From Corynebacterium phocae (lineage in GTDB: Bacteria; Actinomycetota; Actinomycetes; Mycobacteriales; Mycobacteriaceae): a DNA stretch of 64,000 nucleotides. The notes under the pieces are model-generated. The model ran no database searches. It was given only the letters and a program-made list of their open reading frames with translations, and was not told the DNA's origin. Each line of letters opens with the position of its first letter. The first letter of the stretch is position 1. The stretch lies in assembly GCF_008693075.1 (NCBI RefSeq), contig NZ_VXKJ01000046.1, positions 27,041-91,040 of the forward strand, read 5' to 3'. Shown in pieces: positions 18,530 to 28,338 of the stretch. Both the position numbers and the translations under genes were made by a program.

Positions 18530-18814
18530 ATGAAGACCTACATCATTGACCCAGACCACATGCTCGCGCTAGCCCGCGAGCTTGACCAGCAATCCAGGAC
18601 CCACACGGTTGACGCACCTCCCAATCCCGGGGGCGCGGTTTCCGAATTCTGCACGGCGCTGCATGCCGCGCAGCAGGCTATCGTTGAACGCGACGCCAGC
18701 CTGCGCCGCGACTTGGGCTACCTCGCCCGCCTAGCCGCAGACACCACGCGGGCCACCATGGAAACCGACAACGCCACCGCCAGTGCCTACGCAGCCCTCC
18801 GGGAGGTGATGTAA
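18530..18814 (+). CDS. Small helical protein, possibly EspC-like (type VII secretion associated)
   Basis: A 94-residue protein starting MKTYIIDPDHMLALARELDQ; the xxPDxLxxLAxxLD start and predicted all-helical layout resemble EspC/ESX-associated small proteins. No signal peptide is present. The classical YxxxD/E secretion motif is not seen: the tail reads AYAALREVM. Its TAA abuts the GTG of the NlpC/P60 gene, so the two form an operon, and the ribosome-binding site of the second gene lies in its last codons. An upstream in-frame start at 18425 would overlap upp and lacks support. The family assignment is tentative. Confidence 0.55.
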   Translation: MKTYIIDPDHMLALARELDQQSRTHTVDAPPNPGGAVSEFCTALHAAQQAIVERDASLRRDLGYLARLAADTTRATMETDNATASAYAALREVM

Positions 18815-19732
18815 GTGCAAGAAATACTAGCCGCCATCAGTAAAATCCAATCACTGTCCCCGTCGCCAATCCCGGGGGCGGCCACACCGGCCGTTCCCGC
18901 TGTGGCTGCCGCCACACAGCTGGCCCAGGTAACGGGTGCCAGCGCGGCGCGTGTGGAAAACGCGGCCCAGGAATTATTGGGCGATAAAGAAACTATAGCC
19001 ACCATCACGCAGCAGGGGCGGCAGTTAGGGATGGTATGCCTCCAGGAGCTAGTGGGCATTGGCGTACGCGCCCTTGCCACCGCCGTGCCCATTGCCTTGG
19101 GACTACTAGTGCCCAATCCCGCCGTGCAAGCGGCCGCGCGGGCACTACTGCGCCAAGTGGCCATGGACGCCCTCTCCCAGGCACTAGCCCGGATTGGCCG
19201 GTTGGTGAGCGACCTTGCCCAGCTAGCAATCCCCCTTTTGACACTGGCCGCCAAGAAGGCCATCTCCACCGTAGGGTCCTCCCAACTAGACGGCCACCAG
19301 GTCAAGGAGCTGCCCTGCGCACAGAAAACCAAGCTATCGTCTGTCACTCCGGTTGCCCCGCTGGGTAGCTCTTCCACCCCAACGGGCAGCGCCGCCGGCC
19401 AAGCTGCGGTCAACGCTGCGCTCACCAAAGTAGGAACCCCTTACCGCTGGGGCGGGACCGGCAGCAGTGGCTTTGATTGCTCCGGGTTTACCCAGTGGTC
19501 CTACCGGCAAGCTGGCATTGAACTTCCCCGCTTGGCCCAGGACCAGACCGTGGGCCGCCAGGTGGCGGCCGGGGAGCTGCAACCTGGTGATCTAGCCGTA
19601 TGGGACGGGCACGTGGCAATGTACGCCGGGGACGGGAAGCTCGTGGAAGCGGGCAGTCCCGTGCAAACAAATCCGCTACGGACCAGCAACATGGGCATGG
19701 CTTTTAAAGGTTTCTGGAGACCCACAGGATAG
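18815..19732 (+). CDS. NlpC/P60 cell-wall peptidase without a visible signal peptide
   Basis: A 305-residue protein. Residues about 195-305 are an NlpC/P60 domain with the catalytic Cys222 (GFDCSGFTQWSY), His266 (DGHVAMYAGDG) and the GTPYRWGG substrate motif; it should cleave peptidoglycan stem peptides. Residues 1-190 are Ala-rich and helical, with a hydrophobic VALATAVPIALGLLV-like stretch near 85-105 but no N-terminal signal sequence. GTG start with GGGAGGTGA upstream, directly after the stop of the EspC-like gene. Export by a type VII-like route together with its small partner is a reasonable inference. Confidence 0.88.
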   Translation: MQEILAAISKIQSLSPSPIPGAATPAVPAVAAATQLAQVTGASAARVENAAQELLGDKETIATITQQGRQLGMVCLQELVGIGVRALATAVPIALGLLVPNPAVQAAARALLRQVAMDALSQALARIGRLVSDLAQLAIPLLTLAAKKAISTVGSSQLDGHQVKELPCAQKTKLSSVTPVAPLGSSSTPTGSAAGQAAVNAALTKVGTPYRWGGTGSSGFDCSGFTQWSYRQAGIELPRLAQDQTVGRQVAAGELQPGDLAVWDGHVAMYAGDGKLVEAGSPVQTNPLRTSNMGMAFKGFWRPTG

Positions 19733-19749
19733 AAGCCGGCGCGGTTAGG

Positions 19750-19755
19750 TAAAGT
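19750..19755 (+). promoter_or_regulatory. -10 element TAAAGT of a leaderless gene
   Basis: TAAAGT ends 8 nt before the ATG at 19764; no ribosome-binding site is present. Confidence 0.5.
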
Positions 19756-19763
19756 ATCACGTT

Positions 19764-20999
19764 ATGAGCACTCGCGCGATTGTACCTATCAAGCTTTCCC
19801 TAACTGAAGGCGACTTCTACACTCTATGGGCACCCAAGTGGCGCCAGAATGGAGCCGAATGGCAAGCCTTCCTGGGCAACGAGGAAACGGTTTTACTGTT
19901 CAACTCTCCAGAGGAGCTTCTCTGCTTTATAGAATCAGACATTAAACACGACTTGCAGACTCACCCCGAGTGGCCGGAATTTAACGCCAAGGACGCCACC
20001 CGTGTGGTTCCCGTTGACCGGGATATCTACGACCTCATTGGGCTTCCAGCTAAATTAGCCGAACGCCCAGGTCATGAGGCCGTGTCCACCGTGGCCCGCA
20101 ACTTCGAGCTAGCTGAGTCCTTGGCGCACGTTTCCGGCGCAGAACAGGCCGTTATCTTCTTTGCTACCCACTCCATTCTGCGCAACACCACCCGCGGCGC
20201 GGATCACTACTCCGGCCCGGAGGGGCTCAAGGAATGGTCCGGTGTGGGCCAGGTTGTCCTCCACAACTGGGAAGCTGTGGTTACCAACCTGGACGCCAAC
20301 ACCCGCGTGGCTGAACCCGTTGCGGACTCCGCGCAGCAAGAAGACGCCTCCCGCCGGATAGCTGATGCCACCGCCGCAGCAGAGCTGCGCCGCAAGGAAG
20401 AAGAAGAGCGCCGCAAGGCCGCCAAAGAAGCAGCCGACCCATACGATCTATCTCCGTGGGCTGCTGCCGGAATTGACCCGGTCAAAATCACCATCAATTC
20501 TCAAAGCACCTACACGCTGCGCACTTACGTCAACCGCAAACCAGTATTCCTAGGCAAGTGGGGAGAGATTTTCACCTTCCCCACCTCCAAGCAGCTGGTG
20601 CGCTGGATCATGGAAAACGATGACCACGACCTAGCTCGCGTGTCCACCTGGCCGGACCTGGTGACCGCCGCCAACGCCGGTGAATTGGAGGTTGAAGTCC
20701 ACCCGGATAACCTCTACTCCTTCAATGGCGTAGCCACGGCAATCGAAAAGGGCCCAGAGGCCGTGGACACGGACCAGCTGGGGCGCTGCTATGAGCTGTG
20801 CGCCGACGCCGCAGACTGGGCAGGTGATGACTCAATTAACTCCTTCATGCTGGCCAATGAGCGCTTCCAGGATTACCTCAGCTACATGCTGGGCTCTACT
20901 GACCACGCCGGTTACGTTCCATCCAAGCCTTACAGCGACCACGTAGCAGCGTGGAAGTCCCTTGAAGACATGCTGGTCAAGCGTTTCTCCAAGTTCTAA
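19764..20999 (+). CDS. Hypothetical protein with an internal duplication
   Basis: A 411-residue soluble protein that I do not recognise as a named family; it lies where related genomes carry a conserved hypothetical gene. Two similar halves are visible: about 18-160 and about 240-400 share FLG, a later (F/W)I, HDL and WP pattern, then (I/Y)(D/S)..G.....EKGPEAV-like and YEL..D/ESLA segments. A highly charged linker (AAAELRRKEEEERRKAA, about 205-225), probably helical or coiled coil, joins them. No signal peptide. The predicted transcript is leaderless. Function unknown. Confidence 0.8.
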   Translation: MSTRAIVPIKLSLTEGDFYTLWAPKWRQNGAEWQAFLGNEETVLLFNSPEELLCFIESDIKHDLQTHPEWPEFNAKDATRVVPVDRDIYDLIGLPAKLAERPGHEAVSTVARNFELAESLAHVSGAEQAVIFFATHSILRNTTRGADHYSGPEGLKEWSGVGQVVLHNWEAVVTNLDANTRVAEPVADSAQQEDASRRIADATAAAELRRKEEEERRKAAKEAADPYDLSPWAAAGIDPVKITINSQSTYTLRTYVNRKPVFLGKWGEIFTFPTSKQLVRWIMENDDHDLARVSTWPDLVTAANAGELEVEVHPDNLYSFNGVATAIEKGPEAVDTDQLGRCYELCADAADWAGDDSINSFMLANERFQDYLSYMLGSTDHAGYVPSKPYSDHVAAWKSLEDMLVKRFSKF

Positions 21000-21021
21000 A
21001 CAAACCAGACAGCTGCCATCG

Positions 21022-21108
21022 CACCGCCCCAACAACCCCGGGCGCTCAGGTACTTTCCAGACACCAGCGGAAACTACCAAGCGCTCAGGGTGCCGGGGCG
21101 GTGTTTTT
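21022..21108 (+). terminator. Large structured terminator
   Basis: CACCGCCCC (21022-21030) pairs with GGGGCGGTG (21095-21103), followed by TTTTT. The long loop contains GGTACTTTCC/GGAAACTACC arms and a repeated GCGCTCAGG, so a branched or extended hairpin is likely. Confidence 0.65.
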
Positions 21109-21272
21109 CTACATAGCGGTACTTTGCAAAGGTCTGCGGGCAACTTTCCTAAACCAACGCGTGCCCAAAGACAACAAGGCGTTCCTAACCTGGATTTTTG
21201 ATACTGGGGAAGTTTTTAAGCGCGTCTATCCTCAATCACCTCCCGGCGGTAGGTCTAAAATGTATACCTAAC

Positions 21273-22562
21273 ATGAAAAGACTTCCTACGGCCTTACTGC
21301 TGGCCACCTTCGTGGCCACGCCCGCCACCAGCACCGCGTTCCCCGCGCCGGCGCCTAGCGCGTTTACTAACAGCACGAATCCTGCCTCCAGCACTCCCGC
21401 GCCCACTGCCCCCAACACAGACGATTGCCCACACTCTTTGCTCCCACCGGAGCCGGAAACCACCTCGGAACAGCTACGCCCGGGGCAAACCAGCCCTGCC
21501 CCGCTACCTCCCGTCCGGACCGCAGATTGCGGTGTCTCCGCCCCGGAAGGCTTTAGGGTTGATGAATCAGTAGTTGGTGCTGCCTGGATAATCACCGATA
21601 TTGACACCGGTGAGATCATCGCGTGGAAAGACCCCCACGGGCGCTACCGGCCCGCATCCATTATCAAAGCCTTGCTGGCGTTGGTGGCCATCAGGGATCT
21701 AGATCCCGCGCTGGTCATCACCGCCACCCGGGAGGATGCGGCGATGGAAGGGTCCGCAGTGGGGTTAGGTGAAGGCGGCCACTATAGCGTGACGCAGCTG
21801 CTCCAAGGGCTGATTTTAGCTAGTGGAAACGACGCCGCCCATGCCCTAGCCACCGCACTTGGCGGGGAGGAAACCACGCTGACAAAGATCAATGCCCTTG
21901 CCACGGAACTGGGCACCACGGATACCTATGCCGCCAGCTATTCCGGGCTAGATGCCGCCGGGATGTCTACCTCCGCCTACGATATGGCGCTGATTTACCA
22001 GGCTGCCTTTAACAATCCGGTATTTGCAGAGATTGCGGCCACGGAGCACGTGGATTTCCCCGGATACGGTGACTTAGAGGGCTACGAGGTCTGGAATGAC
22101 AACGGGCTATTTATGAACGACCCGGACGGGATAGGCGGCAAGACCGGCTTTACAGACGACGCCCACCACACCTTTGTGGGTGCGCTCAACCGGGACGGCC
22201 GCAGGCTGATGGCCGTTATCTTAGACACTGTGGTGGAAGGCGGCCACCGCAGTTGGCAGCAAGCCCAAGCATTGTTGCATGAAGCCTACGCAGTGCCACC
22301 GGGCGGAGGCATTGGTAGCTTAGAGCCAGTTGCTCACAGCAGTTCTTCACCCACTCCCCTGCCCAGCCCCACCCCGATGCAGCAGGAGAGCCAACAACCG
22401 GTGAAAACGGCTCCAGCCCAACCAGACGAATCGTACGAATGGGTGGGCTGGGTAATAATTTCGCTTACGGCCGCACTGGTGGTTGCGCTGACTACTTTTT
22501 CCTTAAGACCTCGGCGCCGGCAAAGCGGTCGTGGGCACCGCGCAAACCGTTCTCGGTATTAA
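21273..22562 (+). CDS. D-alanyl-D-alanine carboxypeptidase (low-molecular-weight PBP)
   Basis: A 429-residue exported penicillin-binding protein of the peptidase S11 type. MKRLPTALLLATFVATPATSTAFP is the signal peptide (start ATG 21273 chosen for this reason), followed by a Pro/Thr-rich linker. Catalytic motifs: SIIK 129-132, SGN 184-186 and KTG 290-292. A second Pro/Ser-rich linker leads to a C-terminal membrane anchor (VGWVIISLTAALVVALTTF) and a basic tail. It trims the terminal D-alanine from peptidoglycan precursors outside the membrane. Its last 71 bp overlap the end of the convergent RDD gene. Confidence 0.93.
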   Translation: MKRLPTALLLATFVATPATSTAFPAPAPSAFTNSTNPASSTPAPTAPNTDDCPHSLLPPEPETTSEQLRPGQTSPAPLPPVRTADCGVSAPEGFRVDESVVGAAWIITDIDTGEIIAWKDPHGRYRPASIIKALLALVAIRDLDPALVITATREDAAMEGSAVGLGEGGHYSVTQLLQGLILASGNDAAHALATALGGEETTLTKINALATELGTTDTYAASYSGLDAAGMSTSAYDMALIYQAAFNNPVFAEIAATEHVDFPGYGDLEGYEVWNDNGLFMNDPDGIGGKTGFTDDAHHTFVGALNRDGRRLMAVILDTVVEGGHRSWQQAQALLHEAYAVPPGGGIGSLEPVAHSSSSPTPLPSPTPMQQESQQPVKTAPAQPDESYEWVGWVIISLTAALVVALTTFSLRPRRRQSGRGHRANRSRY

Positions 22563-23436
22563 CCGAAGCGATGGAGACCACCGCGCCGATAAACCCGAAA
22601 ACCTGGCCCAGACCGGGCATAATTTGGACGGCGCGGAACCAATTGCGCTTCAGTGATTGCAGGTAGGTCAAACGCTCCTGGGTCTCCACGTCCCGGACCT
22701 CCCATCCGGCCAGTTTCTTACCCAGGGACCCGCCCCATTTCACCTCCGGTATAACCATGTAGGCCACAAAGAAGATGGCCCACAAGGAGACTGCCAACGC
22801 GTCTTCGTCGATAAAGATACCCAGCAGCGGTCCGGCCACGATGCTGGACAGGAAGCTTGCTATCAGTACGTCAAGAATAGCCACAATTGCGCGGTTCTTT
22901 GCCGTGGGCCGCTGGGCCATAGCGGCGTAATCCACCACACCGGTAGGCCTGCCCAACACGGGATTGGCGGCATTAGCTTGCGGGGTGGCCGTGGGCGTAA
23001 ACAGGTTGGGGTAAGGGCTTTCTTCCGCTGGCTTGAAAGGGTTTTCCGGCGCCGACCTAAAAGGATTGTCCTGCACCGGCTTGGAAGGTTCTTCCTGCCT
23101 CAGTGGCTTCGCACTGTGGTAATCAGCTTGTGCGGTCTGGTAATCCGGTTCTGTCCACCCGGTGTAGCTTTGCGGCCACTCGTCGAAGTTGCCTAAGTAT
23201 TCCAATTGTTGCCAGGAAATCACCCTGCCTGCCCGCAGGGCCTCATCGTAGATAGCCCGCCGGGAGTCATCACTGAGCACTGAGTACGCGGTGGTCAGCT
23301 CTTTGCGCCGCGGGGAGAATTCACCCAGACCCTGATTGGCAAGTTCAGCGTCCCGCCCGGCCAGAATGATGCCTAATGCGGTGCAGTTTTCCTTGGGATC
23401 TAGGCGATAGTGCTGGTACAGGTTCGGAGCTTCCAT
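22492..23436 (-). CDS. RDD-family membrane protein with an N-terminal J-like domain
   Basis: A 314-residue protein. Residues about 5-70 resemble a degenerate DnaJ domain (YQHYRLDPKENC, TTAYSVLSDDSRRAIYDEAL) without an HPD motif. A proline-rich linker leads to an RDD domain (about 170-310) with membrane helices (AIVAILDVLIASFLSSIVAG, SLWAIFFVAYMVIPEV) and the GGSLGKKLAGWEVRD motif. Function unknown. The start follows 12 nt after the YihY stop and a TAGAGT hexamer overlaps that stop, so it may have its own promoter. The 3' end overlaps the carboxypeptidase gene antisense by 71 bp. Confidence 0.85.
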   Translation of the reverse strand: MEAPNLYQHYRLDPKENCTALGIILAGRDAELANQGLGEFSPRRKELTTAYSVLSDDSRRAIYDEALRAGRVISWQQLEYLGNFDEWPQSYTGWTEPDYQTAQADYHSAKPLRQEEPSKPVQDNPFRSAPENPFKPAEESPYPNLFTPTATPQANAANPVLGRPTGVVDYAAMAQRPTAKNRAIVAILDVLIASFLSSIVAGPLLGIFIDEDALAVSLWAIFFVAYMVIPEVKWGGSLGKKLAGWEVRDVETQERLTYLQSLKRNWFRAVQIMPGLGQVFGFIGAVVSIASVNTENGLRGAHDRFAGAEVLRKK

Positions 23437-23448
23437 CAGTACTCCACT

Positions 23449-24534
23449 CTACTTTTTACGAAATAGGGACAAGGCACTTACGGTAACGGCTCCTACCAAA
23501 GCGCCTACGCCCAGGGTAGCACCGGTGGAGGGGCCTTTCTTGATCTCATTACGCACCCGGATTACCGCCGGCACGGGAGTTTCAGACTCTTCGGTGATGT
23601 CCATTGATTCCTCAGTTGTAGCAGTCCATGCGGAGACGTAGAGAACCACGCGCCAGACCAGGTACATCATGACCATGATGATTATGACGGGGCCAAAAAC
23701 GGCACCTGCTGGGTTGCCGGTGGCCGAGGAGATGATAACGGTGGACAGCTGCTTGATAACCTCAAACAGCACCGCGCCGATAGCCGCGCCGATGAGCCCG
23801 GATTTCCGGGGAACTTTTACCCGCGGAAGCACAACAATAAGCCACATGAAAACAATGAAGTTAGCCAACAAACCAACCGCCAGGCCAACGAAGAAGATGA
23901 TCACGCTCATTCCGGGGAAGGATTCAATGCCCACCATCTCAAAAACCTTTTGAGTAAGACCGGAAGAACCCGCGGCGGTGACACCGAAGGCAATCAGCAG
24001 CGCAACCAGCAGCCCGATGAGCCCGCCCAGGTCGCTGAGTTTCTTCATAAAAAAGTTCTTCGCGCCGTCATTGGCGTCCACGCCCCACATGGAAGAAATT
24101 CCCACGCGCAGGTGGTTCATCCAGTTAAGCCCGGACCACAGGGTGGTCAAACCACCGACTCCGAACATAGCGCCGCGCTGCTCGATGGCCTTTTCCAGAA
24201 TCTCATTGATGGTTTCACTGAACTGACCGGGAACCGCGTCGGTGATTTGCTGCTGCAGCTGCTCCAAAAGCTCCGGTTTGTTAACCAGGACGGTCGCGGC
24301 GATAGCCACAATGAGCATGGCAATGGGAAATAGTGACAGCACCGAGTAATAGGTAATACCGGCGGCAAACTGGTTGCCGCCCTCCGATCCGTAACGCTCC
24401 ACCATGCGCATAATGTGGTCAACAAACGGGTATTTCTCCCGTGCCTTTTCTATCGCTCCCGGGTCGTCTTTCCGGGTGCGCTCAATGCCGTAGTCGTCGG
24501 TGTATTTTTCGTTGGGTTTGGTTGTGGTAGCCAT
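23449..24534 (-). CDS. YihY/BrkB-family inner-membrane protein
   Basis: A 361-residue polytopic protein of the YihY/virulence factor BrkB family: FAAGITYYSVLSLFPIAMLI (first helix), LTTLWSGLNWMNHLRVGISS, and further helices at about 180-300, with a C-terminal hydrophobic GALVGAVTVSALSLF segment before RKK. Substrate and role are unknown; it was once misnamed RNase BN. ATG with AAAGGGA upstream. It lies between trpS and the RDD gene, all on the minus strand. Confidence 0.92.
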   Translation of the reverse strand: MATTTKPNEKYTDDYGIERTRKDDPGAIEKAREKYPFVDHIMRMVERYGSEGGNQFAAGITYYSVLSLFPIAMLIVAIAATVLVNKPELLEQLQQQITDAVPGQFSETINEILEKAIEQRGAMFGVGGLTTLWSGLNWMNHLRVGISSMWGVDANDGAKNFFMKKLSDLGGLIGLLVALLIAFGVTAAGSSGLTQKVFEMVGIESFPGMSVIIFFVGLAVGLLANFIVFMWLIVVLPRVKVPRKSGLIGAAIGAVLFEVIKQLSTVIISSATGNPAGAVFGPVIIIMVMMYLVWRVVLYVSAWTATTEESMDITEESETPVPAVIRVRNEIKKGPSTGATLGVGALVGAVTVSALSLFRKK

Positions 24535-24546
24535 TATTCCCTTTAA

Positions 24547-25697
<1,151 letters not shown>

Positions 25698-25718
25698 AAG
25701 ACGGAGGTCCGGTGACTT

Positions 25719-25910
25719 CTACAATTTGCGCGACGTTGGGGAGTAATGGTCCAAGGCGTCGGAGAAGCCCACGACCATGAGGGCACCGCCCACACCCATC
25801 AAGACAATGGGGCCCAGGAAGGCGAAGGATGGGCCAACCATGGTCCACCACCAGATGGCTAGGCCCAGAATCACTGCGCCGAGGATGAATTCAATTGCTG
25901 CGCGTGCCAT
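25719..25910 (-). CDS. Small two-helix membrane protein
   Basis: A 63-residue protein with two hydrophobic segments (AIEFILGAVILGLAIWWWTMV and FLGPIVLMGVGGALMVVGF) and a polar tail. ATG 25910 is chosen because TTGGAG lies 8 nt upstream; an earlier in-frame start would add 23 poorly supported residues. Function unknown. Upstream the octamer ACGGGATA occurs twice in a row. Confidence 0.7.
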   Translation of the reverse strand: MARAAIEFILGAVILGLAIWWWTMVGPSFAFLGPIVLMGVGGALMVVGFSDALDHYSPTSRKL

Positions 25911-26020
25911 GTCTTTGCTCCAAGTCTTTGTACACGGGATATACGGGATATAACGAATAACTCCGGATAATTTTAGCACCCTGCCCGGCGCGCCGCCTAG
26001 TTTCCGGCTTGAGCTTTAGC

Positions 26021-26092
26021 TCACGCGCGACTCCCAGCGGATACCGGACGGGGCCCACGCGACGCGTAGCAGTTCACGCGCGACTCCCAGCG
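26021..26092. repeat. 19-bp direct repeat next to the xthA 3' end
   Basis: TCACGCGCGACTCCCAGCG occurs at 26021-26039 and again at 26074-26092, directly downstream of the xthA stop codon (minus strand). The intervening sequence is GC-rich and holds no gene. Confidence 0.8.
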
Positions 26093-26095
26093 ACT

Positions 26096-27013
26096 TTAAG
26101 CGTACTCAACGAGCAGCGGCGAGTGGTCGGACCACCGCTTCTCCACGGTGGGGGCTTTTTCCACCCACGCCCGGCGCGCGCGGTCGAGCATGCTCTTGGT
26201 TGCCGCTTGGTAGTCAATCCTCCACCCCGCGTCGTTGTTGAAGGCCTGCCCGCGGTAGGTCCACCAGGTGTACGGCCCGTCCGCTTCCGGCTCCAGGCGC
26301 CGCGCCACGTCGTACCAGGCGTGCTCGCCGCCCGGCAGGCACAGCGTGCGGGCGGTCCAGTCGGTCTTATCGGCGTAGTCCACCACGCCCAGCCAGTCCC
26401 CTAGCCCCTTCTTGGCCTGGGGCTCATCATCGGGGAAGGACCCGAATACCGCGTCCATAAACGCCCGTTCTTCGGGCAGGTGACCGGCCTTCTTTTCGTT
26501 TGCCTTGTTGTTTTTAAGATCCTGCGCGCGGTGGCAGATGTTCCAGTCCCCGCCCACAACGGCGTCAGAATGCTGGGCGGCCAGCTCCTCCAGTACGTCC
26601 GCGAACTGGTCCAAGAAGCGGTACTTCTCATCCAGCTTGGGCGTGCCGGCATCACCGCTGGGCAGGTACAAAGACGCCACCCGCACGCCGGCGGTGGTGG
26701 CCGCAATGTAGCGCCCCGCGTCTTGGAAATCCCCGAACCCTACCTGAACGTCCACCAATGGGGTGCGGGACAATATGGCCACGCCGGCGCGGCCTTTGGC
26801 CACGGACTCAGCTTGCTCTAGGTGCCAGCCGGCCGCGAGAGCGGGCTCCAGCGCCTTTTCGGTCTGCTTCGGATCGGCGCGGACCTCTTGCATTAAGACG
26901 ACATCGGCGGCAGTGTGCGCCAGCCAGTCATTGATGCCTAGGTTTTCCTCATTGCGCTGCTTGGCGGCGGCGCGGATTCCATTGACGTTGACGGATGCAA
27001 TAGTAAAAGTCAT
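26096..27013 (-). CDS. xthA: Exodeoxyribonuclease III (AP endonuclease)
   Basis: A 305-residue endonuclease/exonuclease/phosphatase-fold enzyme. Motifs: IASVNVNGIRAA (N-terminal strand), VLMQEVRAD (metal-binding Glu), VVGGDWNICH (Asn/Asp pair) and a late RIDYQ and SDHSPLLVEY (catalytic Asp-His). It incises abasic sites in base excision repair. A TAAAGT hexamer 7 nt before the ATG suggests a leaderless transcript. Confidence 0.95.
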   Translation of the reverse strand: MTFTIASVNVNGIRAAAKQRNEENLGINDWLAHTAADVVLMQEVRADPKQTEKALEPALAAGWHLEQAESVAKGRAGVAILSRTPLVDVQVGFGDFQDAGRYIAATTAGVRVASLYLPSGDAGTPKLDEKYRFLDQFADVLEELAAQHSDAVVGGDWNICHRAQDLKNNKANEKKAGHLPEERAFMDAVFGSFPDDEPQAKKGLGDWLGVVDYADKTDWTARTLCLPGGEHAWYDVARRLEPEADGPYTWWTYRGQAFNNDAGWRIDYQAATKSMLDRARRAWVEKAPTVEKRWSDHSPLLVEYA

Positions 27014-27018
27014 GGACC

Positions 27019-28209
27019 TTACTTTACGCGTTGGGTAACAGCCCAGACCACGCAGCCGGCTGCGGCCAGGCCGGCGCCGGCCAGTGCGGTGGCGTTGTAC
27101 CCGAAGCCCGCGCCCACGACCGCCCCGGCTAGTGCCGCGCCCGTGGCGTTGGCAATGTTGAGCGCGGATTGGTTGAGCGCATTAGCCAGCGTCTGCGCGT
27201 CACCGGCCACGTTGACCAGCCGCAGCTGCAGCGAAGGAATCAACGTGGAACAGAAGAACGCCACCAGCCCGAAGGCCACGGTTCCGGGAATCACGCCCAT
27301 GGGTGCCGCGAAGTAAAAGGCCACCGCAGACAGGGTCATGGCAATCAATGCGCTGACGATACCCACCTCCAAGTTCCGGTCCGCCATCACTCCGCCCGCA
27401 GCGTTGCCGAGTGTCATGCCCAGTCCGTATATCATGAGCACCGCCCAGGTCCATTTCACGTCGAGCCCGGCGACTTCGGTCATGGTCCAGGTGATGTAGG
27501 TGTAGACCGCGAACATGCCACCAAAGCCCACGGTGCCAATAGCTACGGTGAGCCACACCTGCAGGTTCTTGAACACGCCTAGTTCGGTGCGCAGGTCGGT
27601 GGCCTGCATGCGGGTCATGTGCGGCATGAGGAAGTACAGCAAGCCCACGTTCACCGCCGTGATGGCTACGACGAGGTAATAGGCCGCGTGCCAGCCGAGT
27701 GCCTGCCCCAGCGCTTGGGCCGCCGGCACACCAATAATCGTGGCGATGGTCAGCCCCATACCGATCATGGCCATGGCCTTGCCGCGGGTGCCTGGCTTTG
27801 CCATCGAGGCTGCAGCCAGATTCGCGACTGAGAAATACGCGCCGTGCGGCAGGCCCGCTATAAACCGGGCGGCCAGTAGCACCCCGAAGTTCGGGGCCAG
27901 CGCGGTAAGCAAGTTGCCTATTAAGAGGCAGAACTCTAGCACCAGGATGAGCCGTCGCCGGGGCACCCGCCCGGTCAGCGCCGCGATTGCCGGTGCGCCC
28001 ACCACCACGCCCAGCGCGTAGACGGAAATAACGACGGAAGCGGTATCTTCTTGGATCCCAAAATCCTGCGCTATCAGGGGAAGAAGGCCCATGGAGACGA
28101 ACTCGGTCGTGCCAATGGCGAAGGTGCCCAGCGCGATGGCTACCATGACGATCTTGATCCGCAGATCGCTGATTTCTGTTTGTCGGGGAACGCGCGTTGT
28201 AGTACTCAC
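27019..28209 (-). CDS. MFS transporter (DHA1-type drug or sugar efflux)
   Basis: A 396-residue 12-helix major facilitator of the AraJ/chloramphenicol-efflux group. It begins with IVMVAIALGTFAIGTTEFVSMG, the typical first helix; loop 2-3 has LTGRVPRRRLIL and helix 5 carries an antiporter-type AMAMIGMGLTIATIIGVP stretch. Substrate unknown. GTG 28209 is preferred: TACTAT lies 10 nt before it and the conserved part starts soon after; a GTG at 28236 would add nine residues. Divergent from icd. Confidence 0.88.
   Translation of the reverse strand: MSTTTRVPRQTEISDLRIKIVMVAIALGTFAIGTTEFVSMGLLPLIAQDFGIQEDTASVVISVYALGVVVGAPAIAALTGRVPRRRLILVLEFCLLIGNLLTALAPNFGVLLAARFIAGLPHGAYFSVANLAAASMAKPGTRGKAMAMIGMGLTIATIIGVPAAQALGQALGWHAAYYLVVAITAVNVGLLYFLMPHMTRMQATDLRTELGVFKNLQVWLTVAIGTVGFGGMFAVYTYITWTMTEVAGLDVKWTWAVLMIYGLGMTLGNAAGGVMADRNLEVGIVSALIAMTLSAVAFYFAAPMGVIPGTVAFGLVAFFCSTLIPSLQLRLVNVAGDAQTLANALNQSALNIANATGAALAGAVVGAGFGYNATALAGAGLAAAGCVVWAVTQRVK
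27021..27026 (-). promoter_or_regulatory. -10 element TAAAGT of leaderless xthA
   Basis: Minus-strand TAAAGT, 7 nt, then ATG. The hexamer lies in the last codons of the upstream MFS gene, so xthA would be expressed from inside that gene. Confidence 0.5.
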
Positions 28210-28338
28210 TCGCGAGAGAATAGTATCTTTTTGCACAAAGGTCTAGAGGCCATGTTTTACGTTTCTGGGGGCAAGTAAGCCAGTTAACAGGTATTCTGGT
28301 TGGTTGTAGAAATTTCCCACACTTTTTCAAGGAGAGAC

